NCBI RefSeq assembly: GCF_010726245.1
Contig: NZ_AP022561.1
Coordinates: 3,100,001 to 3,164,000 of the forward strand
DNA: 64,000 nt
Source: Mycolicibacterium aichiense
GTDB taxonomy: Bacteria; Actinomycetota; Actinomycetes; Mycobacteriales; Mycobacteriaceae
Direction: 5' to 3'
Position 1 is the stretch's first letter, and each line of letters opens with the position of its first letter. This document shows, one piece after another, positions 26,981 to 34,696 of this stretch. The position numbers and the translations under genes are program-made. Below the pieces are notes generated by a model that was given only the letters and a program-made list of their open reading frames with translations, searched no databases and was not told where the DNA came from.

Positions 26981-27510
26981 GTCGCGCGGCGTCGGAGCAC
27001 TCGCTCAGCGATGCCCAGGAGATCGGCAATGCTCAACGCCGGCGCCCCGGGAACTTTCGCGGCATCGTCGTAGCGCCGCAGCCGCAACCCGTCGGACCAC
27101 CAAGGGTGCCCGGATATTTCGTCATCGACGGCCGGGCCACCCTGCTGCCGCAGCGACAGCACCGACCGCGGTGACAGTGCCTCGGCATAGGCCGGGTCGG
27201 TGGCGGCCAGGTAGCGCTTGGCCATCACATGAGCACCCGCGAGCCATCCCACGCGACTGCCGTAGCGCGGGGTCAGCCAGTTGCATGCGGCGACATCGTG
27301 GGGATCTCGGTCGGGACCGACGTACAGCGGGCTGTGCGCCAGATCGTGCAAGGCGGCAGCCAGCACCAGTTCGTCGTCGGCGCCGTCGTCGACGGCACGG
27401 GCCGCGGCCTGCATCGCGTGGTCGAGTTCGTCGACACAGTCTTCGTCCCACACGCCACGCAGCGACATGAGTAAGGCTGACGTCTCCGCCAGCACATCGG
27501 TGAGGACCAT
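26977..27510 (-). CDS. PhnZ-like HD-domain protein of phosphonate locus
   Basis: A 177-residue HD-domain protein. Candidate metal ligands are His31, His55-Asp56 (LHDLAH), His71, His94 and Asp148, with spacing that tracks PhnZ (His34, His58-Asp59, His80, His104, Asp161). Lys98 in HVMAKRYL corresponds to the PhnZ phosphonate-binding lysine. PhnZ is a di-iron oxygenase that splits the C-P bond of 2-amino-1-hydroxyethylphosphonate. Its lid residues Tyr24 and Glu27 appear here as Trp21 and Asp24, and no PhnY hydroxylase gene is present, so the substrate may differ. ATG 27510 was chosen; a longer reading crosses the operator. Confidence 0.8.
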   Translation of the reverse strand: MVLTDVLAETSALLMSLRGVWDEDCVDELDHAMQAAARAVDDGADDELVLAAALHDLAHSPLYVGPDRDPHDVAACNWLTPRYGSRVGWLAGAHVMAKRYLAATDPAYAEALSPRSVLSLRQQGGPAVDDEISGHPWWSDGLRLRRYDDAAKVPGAPALSIADLLGIAERVLRRRAT

Positions 27511-27531
27511 GGCTGACAGGATAGCGCGAAT

Positions 27532-27543
27532 TGGTCTATACCA
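27532..27543. promoter_or_regulatory. PhnF-type operator (TGGTATAGACCA)
   Basis: The minus strand reads TGGTATAGACCA, extended to ATTGGT-N4-ACCAAT (27530-27545). This matches the site reported for the M. smegmatis repressor PhnF. It lies between the HD gene (starts 27510) and the FAD oxidoreductase gene (starts 27619), so it can control both directions. Only one copy was found in this interval. Confidence 0.75.
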
Positions 27544-27618
27544 ATCGTTTAGCTTCTGTTCAGGCGCGCTGAACCGCACCGTAGGTCCGCCGTCGCTCGG
27601 GGCGTAGAGCCTCTATCC

Positions 27619-28734
27619 ATGCGGGTGACCATTGTCGGTGGCGGCGTGCTGGGAACCGCCCATGCGTGGGAGGCCGTCGAACGCGGGCACACCGTCGTCC
27701 AGCTGGAACGAGAGGTCGAAGCACGCGGCGCTACCGTGCGCAACTTCGGACTGGTCTGGGTTTCCGGACGCGCGGAGTGCGAACTCGACGCCGCCCTGCG
27801 GGCTCGCGAGTTGTGGGAGAAGATCGGCGAGCGAGTCCCCGGCGTGGGCTTTCGTCCCGCGGGGTCGCTGACGCTGCTCCGCACCGCCCGAGAGGTGGCG
27901 GTCGCCGAGGACGTGAGCCGCCGTCCCGACGCCGCCCGCCGCGGTTTCCGCTTGCTGGCACCCACTGAGGTGCGCGCCCTCAACCCCGCGTTGCGTGGCA
28001 ACTTCCTTGCCGGACTCCATTGTTCGCGCGATGCCGCCGTGGAATCACGGCAAGCCTTGCCCGCCATCCGCGCACATCTGAAAAACAGCGGTCGATACCT
28101 GTTCTTTCCGGGCACTGAAGCCCGATCGGTCGAGCGTCACGTCGTGCGCGACGATCATGGCCGCCGCCACGAGGGTGATGTCGTCCTGCTGTGCCCCGGC
28201 GCGGCGCATGGCGGACTGACTCGCGAACTCGCCGGAGATCTTCCGGTGCGGCGGGTGCGGCTACAGATGATGCAGACCGAGCCACTCGGCGAACCGCTGA
28301 GCACCGCGATCGCCGATGGCGACAGCTTTCGGTACTACCCGGCTTTCGCCGGGACCGCACTGAACAGATTGCGGGACAACGAGCCTCAGCACCCCATTGC
28401 AGAAGCTGACCGGATGCAATTGTTGTGCGTGCAGCGACTCCACGGCGGGCTCACGATCGGCGACACCCACGAATACACCGAGCCGTTCGACTTCGATGTA
28501 CACGAGGCGCCCTACTCGTATCTCGTGGGGTTGGTCGAAGAGCTTCTGGGACGGCGCTTGCCGCCGGTTCGCCACCGGTGGGCCGGGGTGTACAGCCAGT
28601 GCGTCGACCGGAACGAACTGGTCTGCCGGCGCGCGATCGGCGACGGCAACTGGGTGATCACGGGGCCCGGAGGCCGCGGGATGACGCTGGCGCCCGCGAT
28701 CGCCGAACACACCGCAGAACTGATCGGGCTCTGA
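27619..28734 (+). CDS. FAD-dependent amine oxidoreductase of phosphonate locus (HpnW/PbfD-like)
   Basis: D-amino-acid-oxidase-fold flavoprotein of 371 residues with an N-terminal GGGVLGTAHA dinucleotide motif (residues 7-16) and the C-terminal GPGGRGMTLAPAIAEHTAEL typical of the family. Homologues in phosphonate operons (TIGR03364, also called PbfD) are reported to oxidise 2-aminoethylphosphonate or its N-methyl form to phosphonoacetaldehyde, replacing the transaminase PhnW. No phnW is present here, and the next gene is phosphonatase-like, so the same route is likely. The exact amine substrate is inferred. Confidence 0.82.
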   Translation: MRVTIVGGGVLGTAHAWEAVERGHTVVQLEREVEARGATVRNFGLVWVSGRAECELDAALRARELWEKIGERVPGVGFRPAGSLTLLRTAREVAVAEDVSRRPDAARRGFRLLAPTEVRALNPALRGNFLAGLHCSRDAAVESRQALPAIRAHLKNSGRYLFFPGTEARSVERHVVRDDHGRRHEGDVVLLCPGAAHGGLTRELAGDLPVRRVRLQMMQTEPLGEPLSTAIADGDSFRYYPAFAGTALNRLRDNEPQHPIAEADRMQLLCVQRLHGGLTIGDTHEYTEPFDFDVHEAPYSYLVGLVEELLGRRLPPVRHRWAGVYSQCVDRNELVCRRAIGDGNWVITGPGGRGMTLAPAIAEHTAELIGL

Positions 28735-28753
28735 ACGGAAACGAGGAAACATT

Positions 28754-29458
28754 TTGGCGAACAACGATATTCAACTGGCAGTCATCGATATGGCCGGCAC
28801 CACGGTGGCCGACGACGGCCTGGTGGTGCAGGCCTTCGAGGCTGCGGCCACCGCGGCGGGCCTGCGGCCGAGTGGCGAAGAACGCGAACGCGCGCGCCGT
28901 TACGTGCTCGACACCATGGGCCAGTCGAAGATCGCCGTCTTCCGCGCTCTGTTCGAAACAGAAGAGCTGGCACAGCGGGCGAATCTGGCCTTCGAGCAGG
29001 CCTATGACGAACTGATCGACACCGGCAACGCCCGGCCGATTCCGGGGGCGGCCGACGCCATCACCGCCTTGCGGCAGGCAGGCGTGAAGGTCGCATTGAC
29101 CACCGGATTCAGCGCCGCCACCCAGGACAAGCTGCTGGCCGCGCTCGGCTGGCAGTCGCTGGCCGATCTGACACTGGCCCCCGGCGACGGCATTCGCGGC
29201 CGGCCTTACCCCGACCTGATCCTGACCACGCTCATGCGTCTGCAGGTCGACGGGGTCGGCAACGTCGCGGCGCTGGGAGACACCAGCAGCGACATCCACA
29301 GCGCGCTACGCGCCGGCTGCACAGTCGCGGCCGGCACGCTCACCGGCGCGCACAATGCCGCGCAACTGCGCGACGCCGGGGCCACCCACATCGTGTCGAC
29401 CGTGACCGAATTCGCCGACCTGATCACCCCTAACCGCGCAACCGGAAGGTACTCATGA
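28754..29458 (+). CDS. Phosphonatase-like HAD hydrolase (PhnX-like)
   Basis: HAD-superfamily enzyme of 234 residues. The nucleophile motif is DMAGTT: Asp12 with alanine at +2 (Ala14), as in phosphonoacetaldehyde hydrolase, where ordinary HAD phosphatases have aspartate. MGQSKIAVFRAL in the cap aligns with the PhnX segment carrying the Schiff-base lysine, giving Lys59. GDTSSDIHSA is the acidic motif near the C-terminus. These features support hydrolysis of phosphonoacetaldehyde to acetaldehyde and phosphate rather than simple ester hydrolysis. The TTG start has GAGGAAA upstream, and the stop overlaps the next gene. Confidence 0.83.
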   Translation: MANNDIQLAVIDMAGTTVADDGLVVQAFEAAATAAGLRPSGEERERARRYVLDTMGQSKIAVFRALFETEELAQRANLAFEQAYDELIDTGNARPIPGAADAITALRQAGVKVALTTGFSAATQDKLLAALGWQSLADLTLAPGDGIRGRPYPDLILTTLMRLQVDGVGNVAALGDTSSDIHSALRAGCTVAAGTLTGAHNAAQLRDAGATHIVSTVTEFADLITPNRATGRYS

Positions 29459-30501
29459 AGATCCGAAATTGGAGGGCGGTGGCCAGCGTCGCCGTCGTCG
29501 CGACACTGCTCAGCGCGTGTGGCGGCACCGGCACGTCGAGCTCCGGCGGCGGCACAACGCTGACCGTCTACAGCGCCGATGGCCTGGGTAACTGGTACAA
29601 GGGTCAGTTCGCCACATTCACCAAGGACACCGGGATCAACGTCAACGTCGTCGAAGCGGGTTCCGGCGAGGTGGTTTCGCGGGTGGAGAAAGAGCAATCC
29701 AATCCGCAGGCTGACTTGTTGGTCACTCTGCCGCCGTTCATCCAGAAAGCGGACAAGTCCGGATTGCTGCAGGCCGGTGACGCCGATACGACCGGCATCT
29801 CCCCGGACCTTGTCGGCCCCGGCGGCAAGTACGTGGCGATCGTCAACAATGCACTGAGTTTCATTGCCAATCCCGGCGCGAACCCGATGCCGGTCAGCTG
29901 GGATGACCTACTGAAGCCGGAATTCAAGGGGAAGGTGCAGTATTCGACCCCGGGGCAGGCCGGCGACGGGACCGCGGTGCTGGTTCTGCTGCAGCATCTG
30001 ATGGGCACGCCAGGGGCGCTGGACTACCTAGGCAAGCTACAGGCCAACAACGTCGGACCGTCGTCATCCACCGGAAAATTGCAGCCCAAGGTGAGCAACG
30101 GCGAACTGCTGGTTGCCAACGGTGACGTCCAGATGAATCTCGGCTCGATCAAAGACGACGGCTCGAAGTTCGTCATTTTCTTCCCCGAGATGGCCGACCA
30201 CACCCGAACCACGGTCGCGCTGCCCTATGTCGCAGGTGTCACCAAGGGTGCACCGCATGTAGACGCTGCCAAGAAGTTGTTGAGCTTCCTGCTGTCCGAT
30301 GAGGTGCAAAAAACAGTTGCCACAGATGCTTTGGGCATCCCGGTCAAGGATGCCGTCGTCTCGGCGTCGGCTGGCTCGTCGGACAACACCACGCCCACCG
30401 GCCTGCTCAACGGTGTGCAGGTCTGGTCGCCGGACTGGAACGCGGTGCTCGCCGACCTCGACGCCGACGTCGCCGCCTACCAGAAGGCCACCGGAAACTG
30501 A
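29455..30501 (+). CDS. Phosphonate ABC transporter substrate-binding lipoprotein
   Basis: A 348-residue binding lipoprotein with lipobox LLSACGG (Cys22). The mature part is a two-lobed type-2 binding protein of the iron/AEP-binding group, with LTVYSADGLGNWYKGQFATFTKDTG at its start. It resembles the 2-aminoethylphosphonate-binding PhnS2 family. It is coupled to the HAD gene (ATGA) and followed by ATPase and permease genes. AEP as ligand is inferred from the surrounding catabolic genes. Confidence 0.85.
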   Translation: MKIRNWRAVASVAVVATLLSACGGTGTSSSGGGTTLTVYSADGLGNWYKGQFATFTKDTGINVNVVEAGSGEVVSRVEKEQSNPQADLLVTLPPFIQKADKSGLLQAGDADTTGISPDLVGPGGKYVAIVNNALSFIANPGANPMPVSWDDLLKPEFKGKVQYSTPGQAGDGTAVLVLLQHLMGTPGALDYLGKLQANNVGPSSSTGKLQPKVSNGELLVANGDVQMNLGSIKDDGSKFVIFFPEMADHTRTTVALPYVAGVTKGAPHVDAAKKLLSFLLSDEVQKTVATDALGIPVKDAVVSASAGSSDNTTPTGLLNGVQVWSPDWNAVLADLDADVAAYQKATGN

Positions 30502-30502
30502 G

Positions 30503-31675
30503 GTGAGTGAGATCGCCGTCAGTTCATCTCAGGCCACGTCCACCGGCCGGTCGGCACCGGCGGTATCCGACGCGGCCCCGGCCATCATCTTCGACCGGGT
30601 GGGGGTGAGCTACCGGCGTGGCAAGAAGAGGACCGACGCGCTGATCGACTTCAACCTCAGAGTCGCCGTCGGTGAAACCGTCGCGCTGTTGGGCCCCAGC
30701 GGGTCGGGCAAGTCGACCGCGCTGAACGCGCTGGCGGGATTCGTCCGGCCGACGGCCGGTCGGGTCCGGCTCAGCGGACGTGATGTCACCGATCTGCCGC
30801 CGTCGAAGCGCGGCATCGGGGTTGTGCTGCAGTCGTACGCATTGTTTCCGCACATGCGGGTCGCCGACAACGTCGCCTTCGGATTGAAGTCCCAGCGGGT
30901 CGCCCGCCGGGAGATCGGTCCGCGCGTTGCCGAAGCGCTCGACATGGTGGGTATGGCGTCATTCGGAAAGCGCTTGCCGCGTGAACTTTCCGGTGGACAG
31001 CAGCAGCGGGTGGCGATCGCACGTGCGTTGGCGATCCGCCCCAAGGTGCTTCTGCTCGACGAGCCGCTGGCCGCCCTGGACGCGCGCCTTCGTCAGTCGA
31101 TGCTGGCGGAATTGCAGCAACTCAAAGAGGCACTGCCCGACACCGCGATGCTGTACGTCACCCATGACCAGGCCGAGGCGCTGGCATTGGCCGATCGCGT
31201 GGTTGTGATGAACGACGCGCGGCTGATGGATGTCGATACGGCGCAGGACCTGTGGACGCGCCCGCCGACGAGTTTCACGGCAGCCTTTCTCGGCGGGGCC
31301 AACCTGATCCCCTGCACCATCGGGCGCGTCATCGGCACCTCAGCGCTGGTCAATGTTGCGCACAAGACTGTCAGTGCGGAGGCGCCGCAGCCTGCGGTAG
31401 GGAAGGTCGAGTGGGCGCCCGGCGCGCAGGCGCTCCTGTGCATTCGGCCGCATGCACTGCAGATCGTGGGCTTGGGCCATCCGGAAGCACTGCGTGCCAC
31501 CGTCAACGCGTCGGTGTGGCGGGGTGCGACGACTCGTGTGGTGTTGTCGGTGGCAGGGATGGCCGACCGCCTCATCGAGGTGGACGCGCCGGGACACACC
31601 GGCTACCCGGTGGGCACCGAGGTCGGTGTGCGTTTTCCGGAACCTGCGGGCGTGCTCGTCCAGGCGGGCCGATGA
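30503..31675 (+). CDS. Phosphonate ABC transporter ATP-binding protein (PhnT-like)
   Basis: ABC ATPase of 390 residues with Walker A GPSGSGKST, Q-loop VVLQSYALFPHM, signature LSGGQQQR, Walker B VLLLDEPLAALD and the switch histidine in YVTHDQAEA. A C-terminal TOBE domain of about 120 residues follows, as in the spermidine/iron/AEP importer class. A variable 30-residue N-terminus precedes the ATPase core. GTG 30503 starts one base after the preceding stop; a reading from 30299 is an artefact. Confidence 0.88.
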   Translation: MSEIAVSSSQATSTGRSAPAVSDAAPAIIFDRVGVSYRRGKKRTDALIDFNLRVAVGETVALLGPSGSGKSTALNALAGFVRPTAGRVRLSGRDVTDLPPSKRGIGVVLQSYALFPHMRVADNVAFGLKSQRVARREIGPRVAEALDMVGMASFGKRLPRELSGGQQQRVAIARALAIRPKVLLLDEPLAALDARLRQSMLAELQQLKEALPDTAMLYVTHDQAEALALADRVVVMNDARLMDVDTAQDLWTRPPTSFTAAFLGGANLIPCTIGRVIGTSALVNVAHKTVSAEAPQPAVGKVEWAPGAQALLCIRPHALQIVGLGHPEALRATVNASVWRGATTRVVLSVAGMADRLIEVDAPGHTGYPVGTEVGVRFPEPAGVLVQAGR

Positions 31676-32562
31676 CGGCGCTTCTCGACCAGCCTGCACC
31701 GACCGAAGCGGCACCCACCGGCCGGACGGGCCACGGCCGCAGGCAGGTGTGGTGGACGCTGCCGCCGCTGCTCATCGTGCTGCTCGTCGCGGTCTACCCG
31801 TTGTTACGAGTGTGCCTGGAATCGGCCAAAGTTCGCGGCGACGGCCTCGGTACCGACACGTGGGAATCGGTTTTGAGTTCACCGGCGTTTCGGTCTGCCC
31901 TGTGGCGCACCGTGGCGATCGCGGTGACGTCGACAGCCGGCTGTCTGGTTCTGGGCACATTCCTGGCAATCGTGCTGGCATTCATGCCATTTCGGGGCTC
32001 ATCAGTGGTCGGCCGACTCATCGACTCGGTCCTCGCACTGCCGTCGTTTCTGATCACGCTCGCGTTCACGTTCATCTACGGCAGCGCGGGCGCGGTCAAT
32101 GCATTGATCTCCAGCGTCAGCGGAAGTTCGTCGCCGGCGCTCAATTTCTTGTACACCCCGGCGGGCGTGGTCGCCGCCGAGATCACCTTCTTCACTCCCT
32201 TCGTGATCCGACCGCTGTTGGCGGCTTTCGCGCTTCTCCCGCGCCAGCAACTCGACGTCGCGGCGAGTCTGGGTGCATCTCCCCTGCGGGTCCTGCGGTC
32301 GGTGATCATGCCGGAAGCGTGGCCGGCTCTGATGGCCGGCGGCAGCCTGGTTTTGCTGCTGACACTCAACGAGTTCGGGATCGTCCTGTTCACCGGCGCA
32401 AAGGGTGTGATCACACTGCCGGTGCTGATCTATACCCGGGGAATTGTGACGTTCGACCTGCCCGGCGCCGCGGTGATCGCGACAGTCCAGATCGCGCTGT
32501 CCCTGGCCCTGTATGCCGGCTACCGGGCCATTTTCACCCGCATCTCCGTCGGCCGGGCCTGA
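31672..32562 (+). CDS. Phosphonate ABC transporter permease 1 (PhnU-like)
   Basis: Inner-membrane permease of 296 residues with six predicted helices. The EAA loop that docks to the ATPase is QQLDVAASLGASPLRVLRSVIMPEAW. The ATG overlaps the ATPase stop (ATGA). Together with the next gene it forms the heterodimeric channel. Placement and length match PhnU-type AEP permeases. Confidence 0.87.
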   Translation: MTALLDQPAPTEAAPTGRTGHGRRQVWWTLPPLLIVLLVAVYPLLRVCLESAKVRGDGLGTDTWESVLSSPAFRSALWRTVAIAVTSTAGCLVLGTFLAIVLAFMPFRGSSVVGRLIDSVLALPSFLITLAFTFIYGSAGAVNALISSVSGSSSPALNFLYTPAGVVAAEITFFTPFVIRPLLAAFALLPRQQLDVAASLGASPLRVLRSVIMPEAWPALMAGGSLVLLLTLNEFGIVLFTGAKGVITLPVLIYTRGIVTFDLPGAAVIATVQIALSLALYAGYRAIFTRISVGRA

Positions 32563-32575
32563 GAGGATTAGCCGG

Positions 32576-33373
32576 ATGTTGCTGTGGGGCAAGCGTAGTC
32601 GCGTCATATTATTGACCGTCTTCGCTGTGGTGGTGCTGGTGGTATTCGTCGCCCCCCTTGGCACCGTGGTGATCGCCGGACTCTCCGGCGCGTGGAACGG
32701 TCCGCTGCCGTCGAACGTCGGGTTCGCCAGATTCGGACCGGCGCTCTCCGGCGAGAATCTCGCCAGCCTTTCCGTCAGTGTGCAGACCGCGTTCCTGGCC
32801 GGCGGCCTCGCGCTCGTAATCGGAACCTGGGCCGCGATCGCGGCCCAGGATGCGCCCCGCTGGCTGAGCCGGTTGACCGATGCCATATTCCATCTGCCGA
32901 TCGCGGTGCCGTCGGTCGCAATCGGACTGGGGCTCCTGATCGCGTTCAACAGCCGTCCAGTCCTTCTGGGGGGCACCCGGTGGATCGTCATCCTCGCCCA
33001 CTTCGTGCTGGTGCTCGCGTTCGCTTTCAGTGCGGTGTCAGCTGCGCTCAATCGGTTGGACCCGGCGTATCGGCAGGTCGCGGAGTCGCTGGGGGCCGGC
33101 CCAGTCCGAGTGCTCCTGCGCGTCACCCTTCCGCTTCTGTTGCCCGCGCTCGGCGCGGCCGCCGGGCTGGCGGTGGCACTGTCGATGGGCGAGCTGGGTG
33201 CAACGGTGATGGTGTATCCCGCAACATGGAAAACCCTGCCGGTGACCATCTTCGGGCTCACTGATCGCGGTCAGGCATTTCAGGCGGCGGCCAGCACCAC
33301 ACTGTTGCTTCTCGTCACGCTGCTGGTGCTGGTGCTCCTCGGGCGCATCCGAGGCCGAGCTGCCCTCCGCTAG
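32576..33373 (+). CDS. Phosphonate ABC transporter permease 2 (PhnV-like)
   Basis: Second permease, 265 residues, six helices, with the EAA loop PAYRQVAESLGAGPVRVLLRVTLPLLLPAL. ATG 32576 has GAGAGG about 9 bases upstream. It is the last gene of the phosphonate operon; no terminator is evident, though short repeats (tagcccgc twice) follow at about 33373-33390. Confidence 0.87.
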   Translation: MLLWGKRSRVILLTVFAVVVLVVFVAPLGTVVIAGLSGAWNGPLPSNVGFARFGPALSGENLASLSVSVQTAFLAGGLALVIGTWAAIAAQDAPRWLSRLTDAIFHLPIAVPSVAIGLGLLIAFNSRPVLLGGTRWIVILAHFVLVLAFAFSAVSAALNRLDPAYRQVAESLGAGPVRVLLRVTLPLLLPALGAAAGLAVALSMGELGATVMVYPATWKTLPVTIFGLTDRGQAFQAAASTTLLLLVTLLVLVLLGRIRGRAALR

Positions 33374-33446
33374 CCCGCTAGCCCGCTTGCCCGTTGGCCG
33401 CGGCGCCATGTCCTAGTCTGGGTCGACACGACGGAAGGATCCGGAT

Positions 33447-34136
33447 ATGCGCAAGGCGACCCTGGCCATGCTGATCGCCGCCGCCGCGATCGCTGCCGCC
33501 CCCGGCATCGCTGCGGCCGCGCCCAAGAACTACTGTGCGGATCTCAAGGGCATCGACAACGGTCAGACGTGCGATATCCAGCAATCCGACCCGGCCTACC
33601 AGGTCAAGATCAGCTTCCCCAGCCGCTACCCGGACCTCAAGTCCGTCGCCGATTACATCAGCCAGACTCGGGACGGCTTCCTCAACGTCGCCCAGGCATC
33701 GAATCCGGGCGACATGCCCTTCGAACTCGACATCACGGCGACCTCCTACACCTCGACGGTCCCGCCACGGGGTACCGAATCGGTGGTCCTGCAGAATTAC
33801 GAGAACATCGGTGGCGCACACCCTGACACGTCGTTCAAAGCGTTCAACTGGGATCAGACCTCCCGCACGCCGATCACCTACGCCACGCTGTGGCGGCCCG
33901 GCGCCGACCCACTGACCGTGGTGTACCCGATCGTCGTCGCCGAATTGCAGAAGCAGGCCGGCCAACCGATCTCGGTCGATCCGGTCACCGGGATGGACCC
34001 CGCCAGTTACCAAGACTTCGCGATCACCGACGACGGCGTGATCTTCTTCTTCAGCCAGGGCCAGCTGCTGCCCGAGGCGGCGGGCGCCACCCAGGTGCTG
34101 GTGCCGCGCTCGGCGATCGATCCATTACTGGCCTGA
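33447..34136 (+). CDS. mpt64: MPT64/MPB64-like secreted protein
   Basis: A 229-residue secreted protein very similar, as I recall it, to the M. tuberculosis antigen MPT64. Shared segments include KGIDNGQTC, SDPAYQVKISFPSRYPD, YISQTRDGFL, PPRGTESVVL, GGAHPDTSFKAFNWDQ and ITDDGVIFFFSQGQLLPEAAG. A signal peptide (LAMLIAAAAIAAAPGIAAAAP) precedes it. The pair of cysteines near the mature N-terminus (YCADLKGIDNGQTC) is conserved. The fold contains a DUF3298/RsiV-like domain; biochemical function is unclear. ATG 33447 has AAGGAT upstream. It stands alone. Confidence 0.9.
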   Translation: MRKATLAMLIAAAAIAAAPGIAAAAPKNYCADLKGIDNGQTCDIQQSDPAYQVKISFPSRYPDLKSVADYISQTRDGFLNVAQASNPGDMPFELDITATSYTSTVPPRGTESVVLQNYENIGGAHPDTSFKAFNWDQTSRTPITYATLWRPGADPLTVVYPIVVAELQKQAGQPISVDPVTGMDPASYQDFAITDDGVIFFFSQGQLLPEAAGATQVLVPRSAIDPLLA

Positions 34137-34553
34137 GCCGGCCCGCGGGGTGACACACACTGCCGCGCTCCACATCTTGTCGCCCGGATTGCGCGGGTCG
34201 GGCTGCGTTAGACGGGCGGCGAGCCGGAGGAGCAGCGGCAACCGCCGGAACCGTCGGGCCGCCGTCAACAGCGACTCCGCGAACGCGACCGACCAGCCGA
34301 GGTTTTCGAAGTACGCCACCCCATTGGGCGGGGCGAACTTGATCGGCGCGCCCAGACCGACGGCTCAGAACACCGGCAGGTGCGCGGCCGCCACCAAGGG
34401 CAGCCGCCCGGCGCTCATGCTGCGCCCTTCCACGGTGGCGGGCACGGGACCGGCCCACGTCGCACCGTAGAAGGGATCGATCGGGTTCAGCGCATCCGCG
34501 CCGCCGAGGCTGTTACCCGCCTTCTCCAGCCAACGCGTGATTCGAGCCAACAT
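34125..34553 (-). pseudogene. Remnant of a class I SAM-dependent methyltransferase
   Basis: From ATG 34553, which has a strong GGGAGG site, the frame runs 62 codons to an in-frame TGA (34365-34367). It then continues in the same frame to 34125 with a C-terminal segment (GVAYFENLGWSVAFAESLLTAARRFRRL, then LPLLLRLAARL). The latter resembles the end of mycobacterial TIGR00027-like methyltransferases. In total about 143 codons remain against roughly 280 for the family, and no SAM-binding motif is present, so most of the centre is missing. The N-terminal half is not recognised and might be a separate short gene. Confidence 0.45.
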
Positions 34554-34696
34554 GGCTGACCTCCCTGTTCGGTGTCGTCGTCGTTGCCTACGACTGTGCT
34601 TGTTCGCCAGCGTCGGCGGCATCGGGCGGTCGGCCGACGCTGAGGATGAATCCGGTGTCCACCAATCAGGGGACCCCGGGCTGCCATGCTGTTCTC

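Noticed and set aside
26977..27579. A longer HD protein starting upstream of ATG 27510
   Set aside because: It would run through the PhnF-type operator, and the PhnZ-like fold begins after ATG 27510.
32002..33261. A 419-codon minus-strand frame across the phosphonate permeases
   Set aside because: Antisense to two clear ABC permease genes with EAA loops; the product is Arg/Ser/Thr-rich without motifs.
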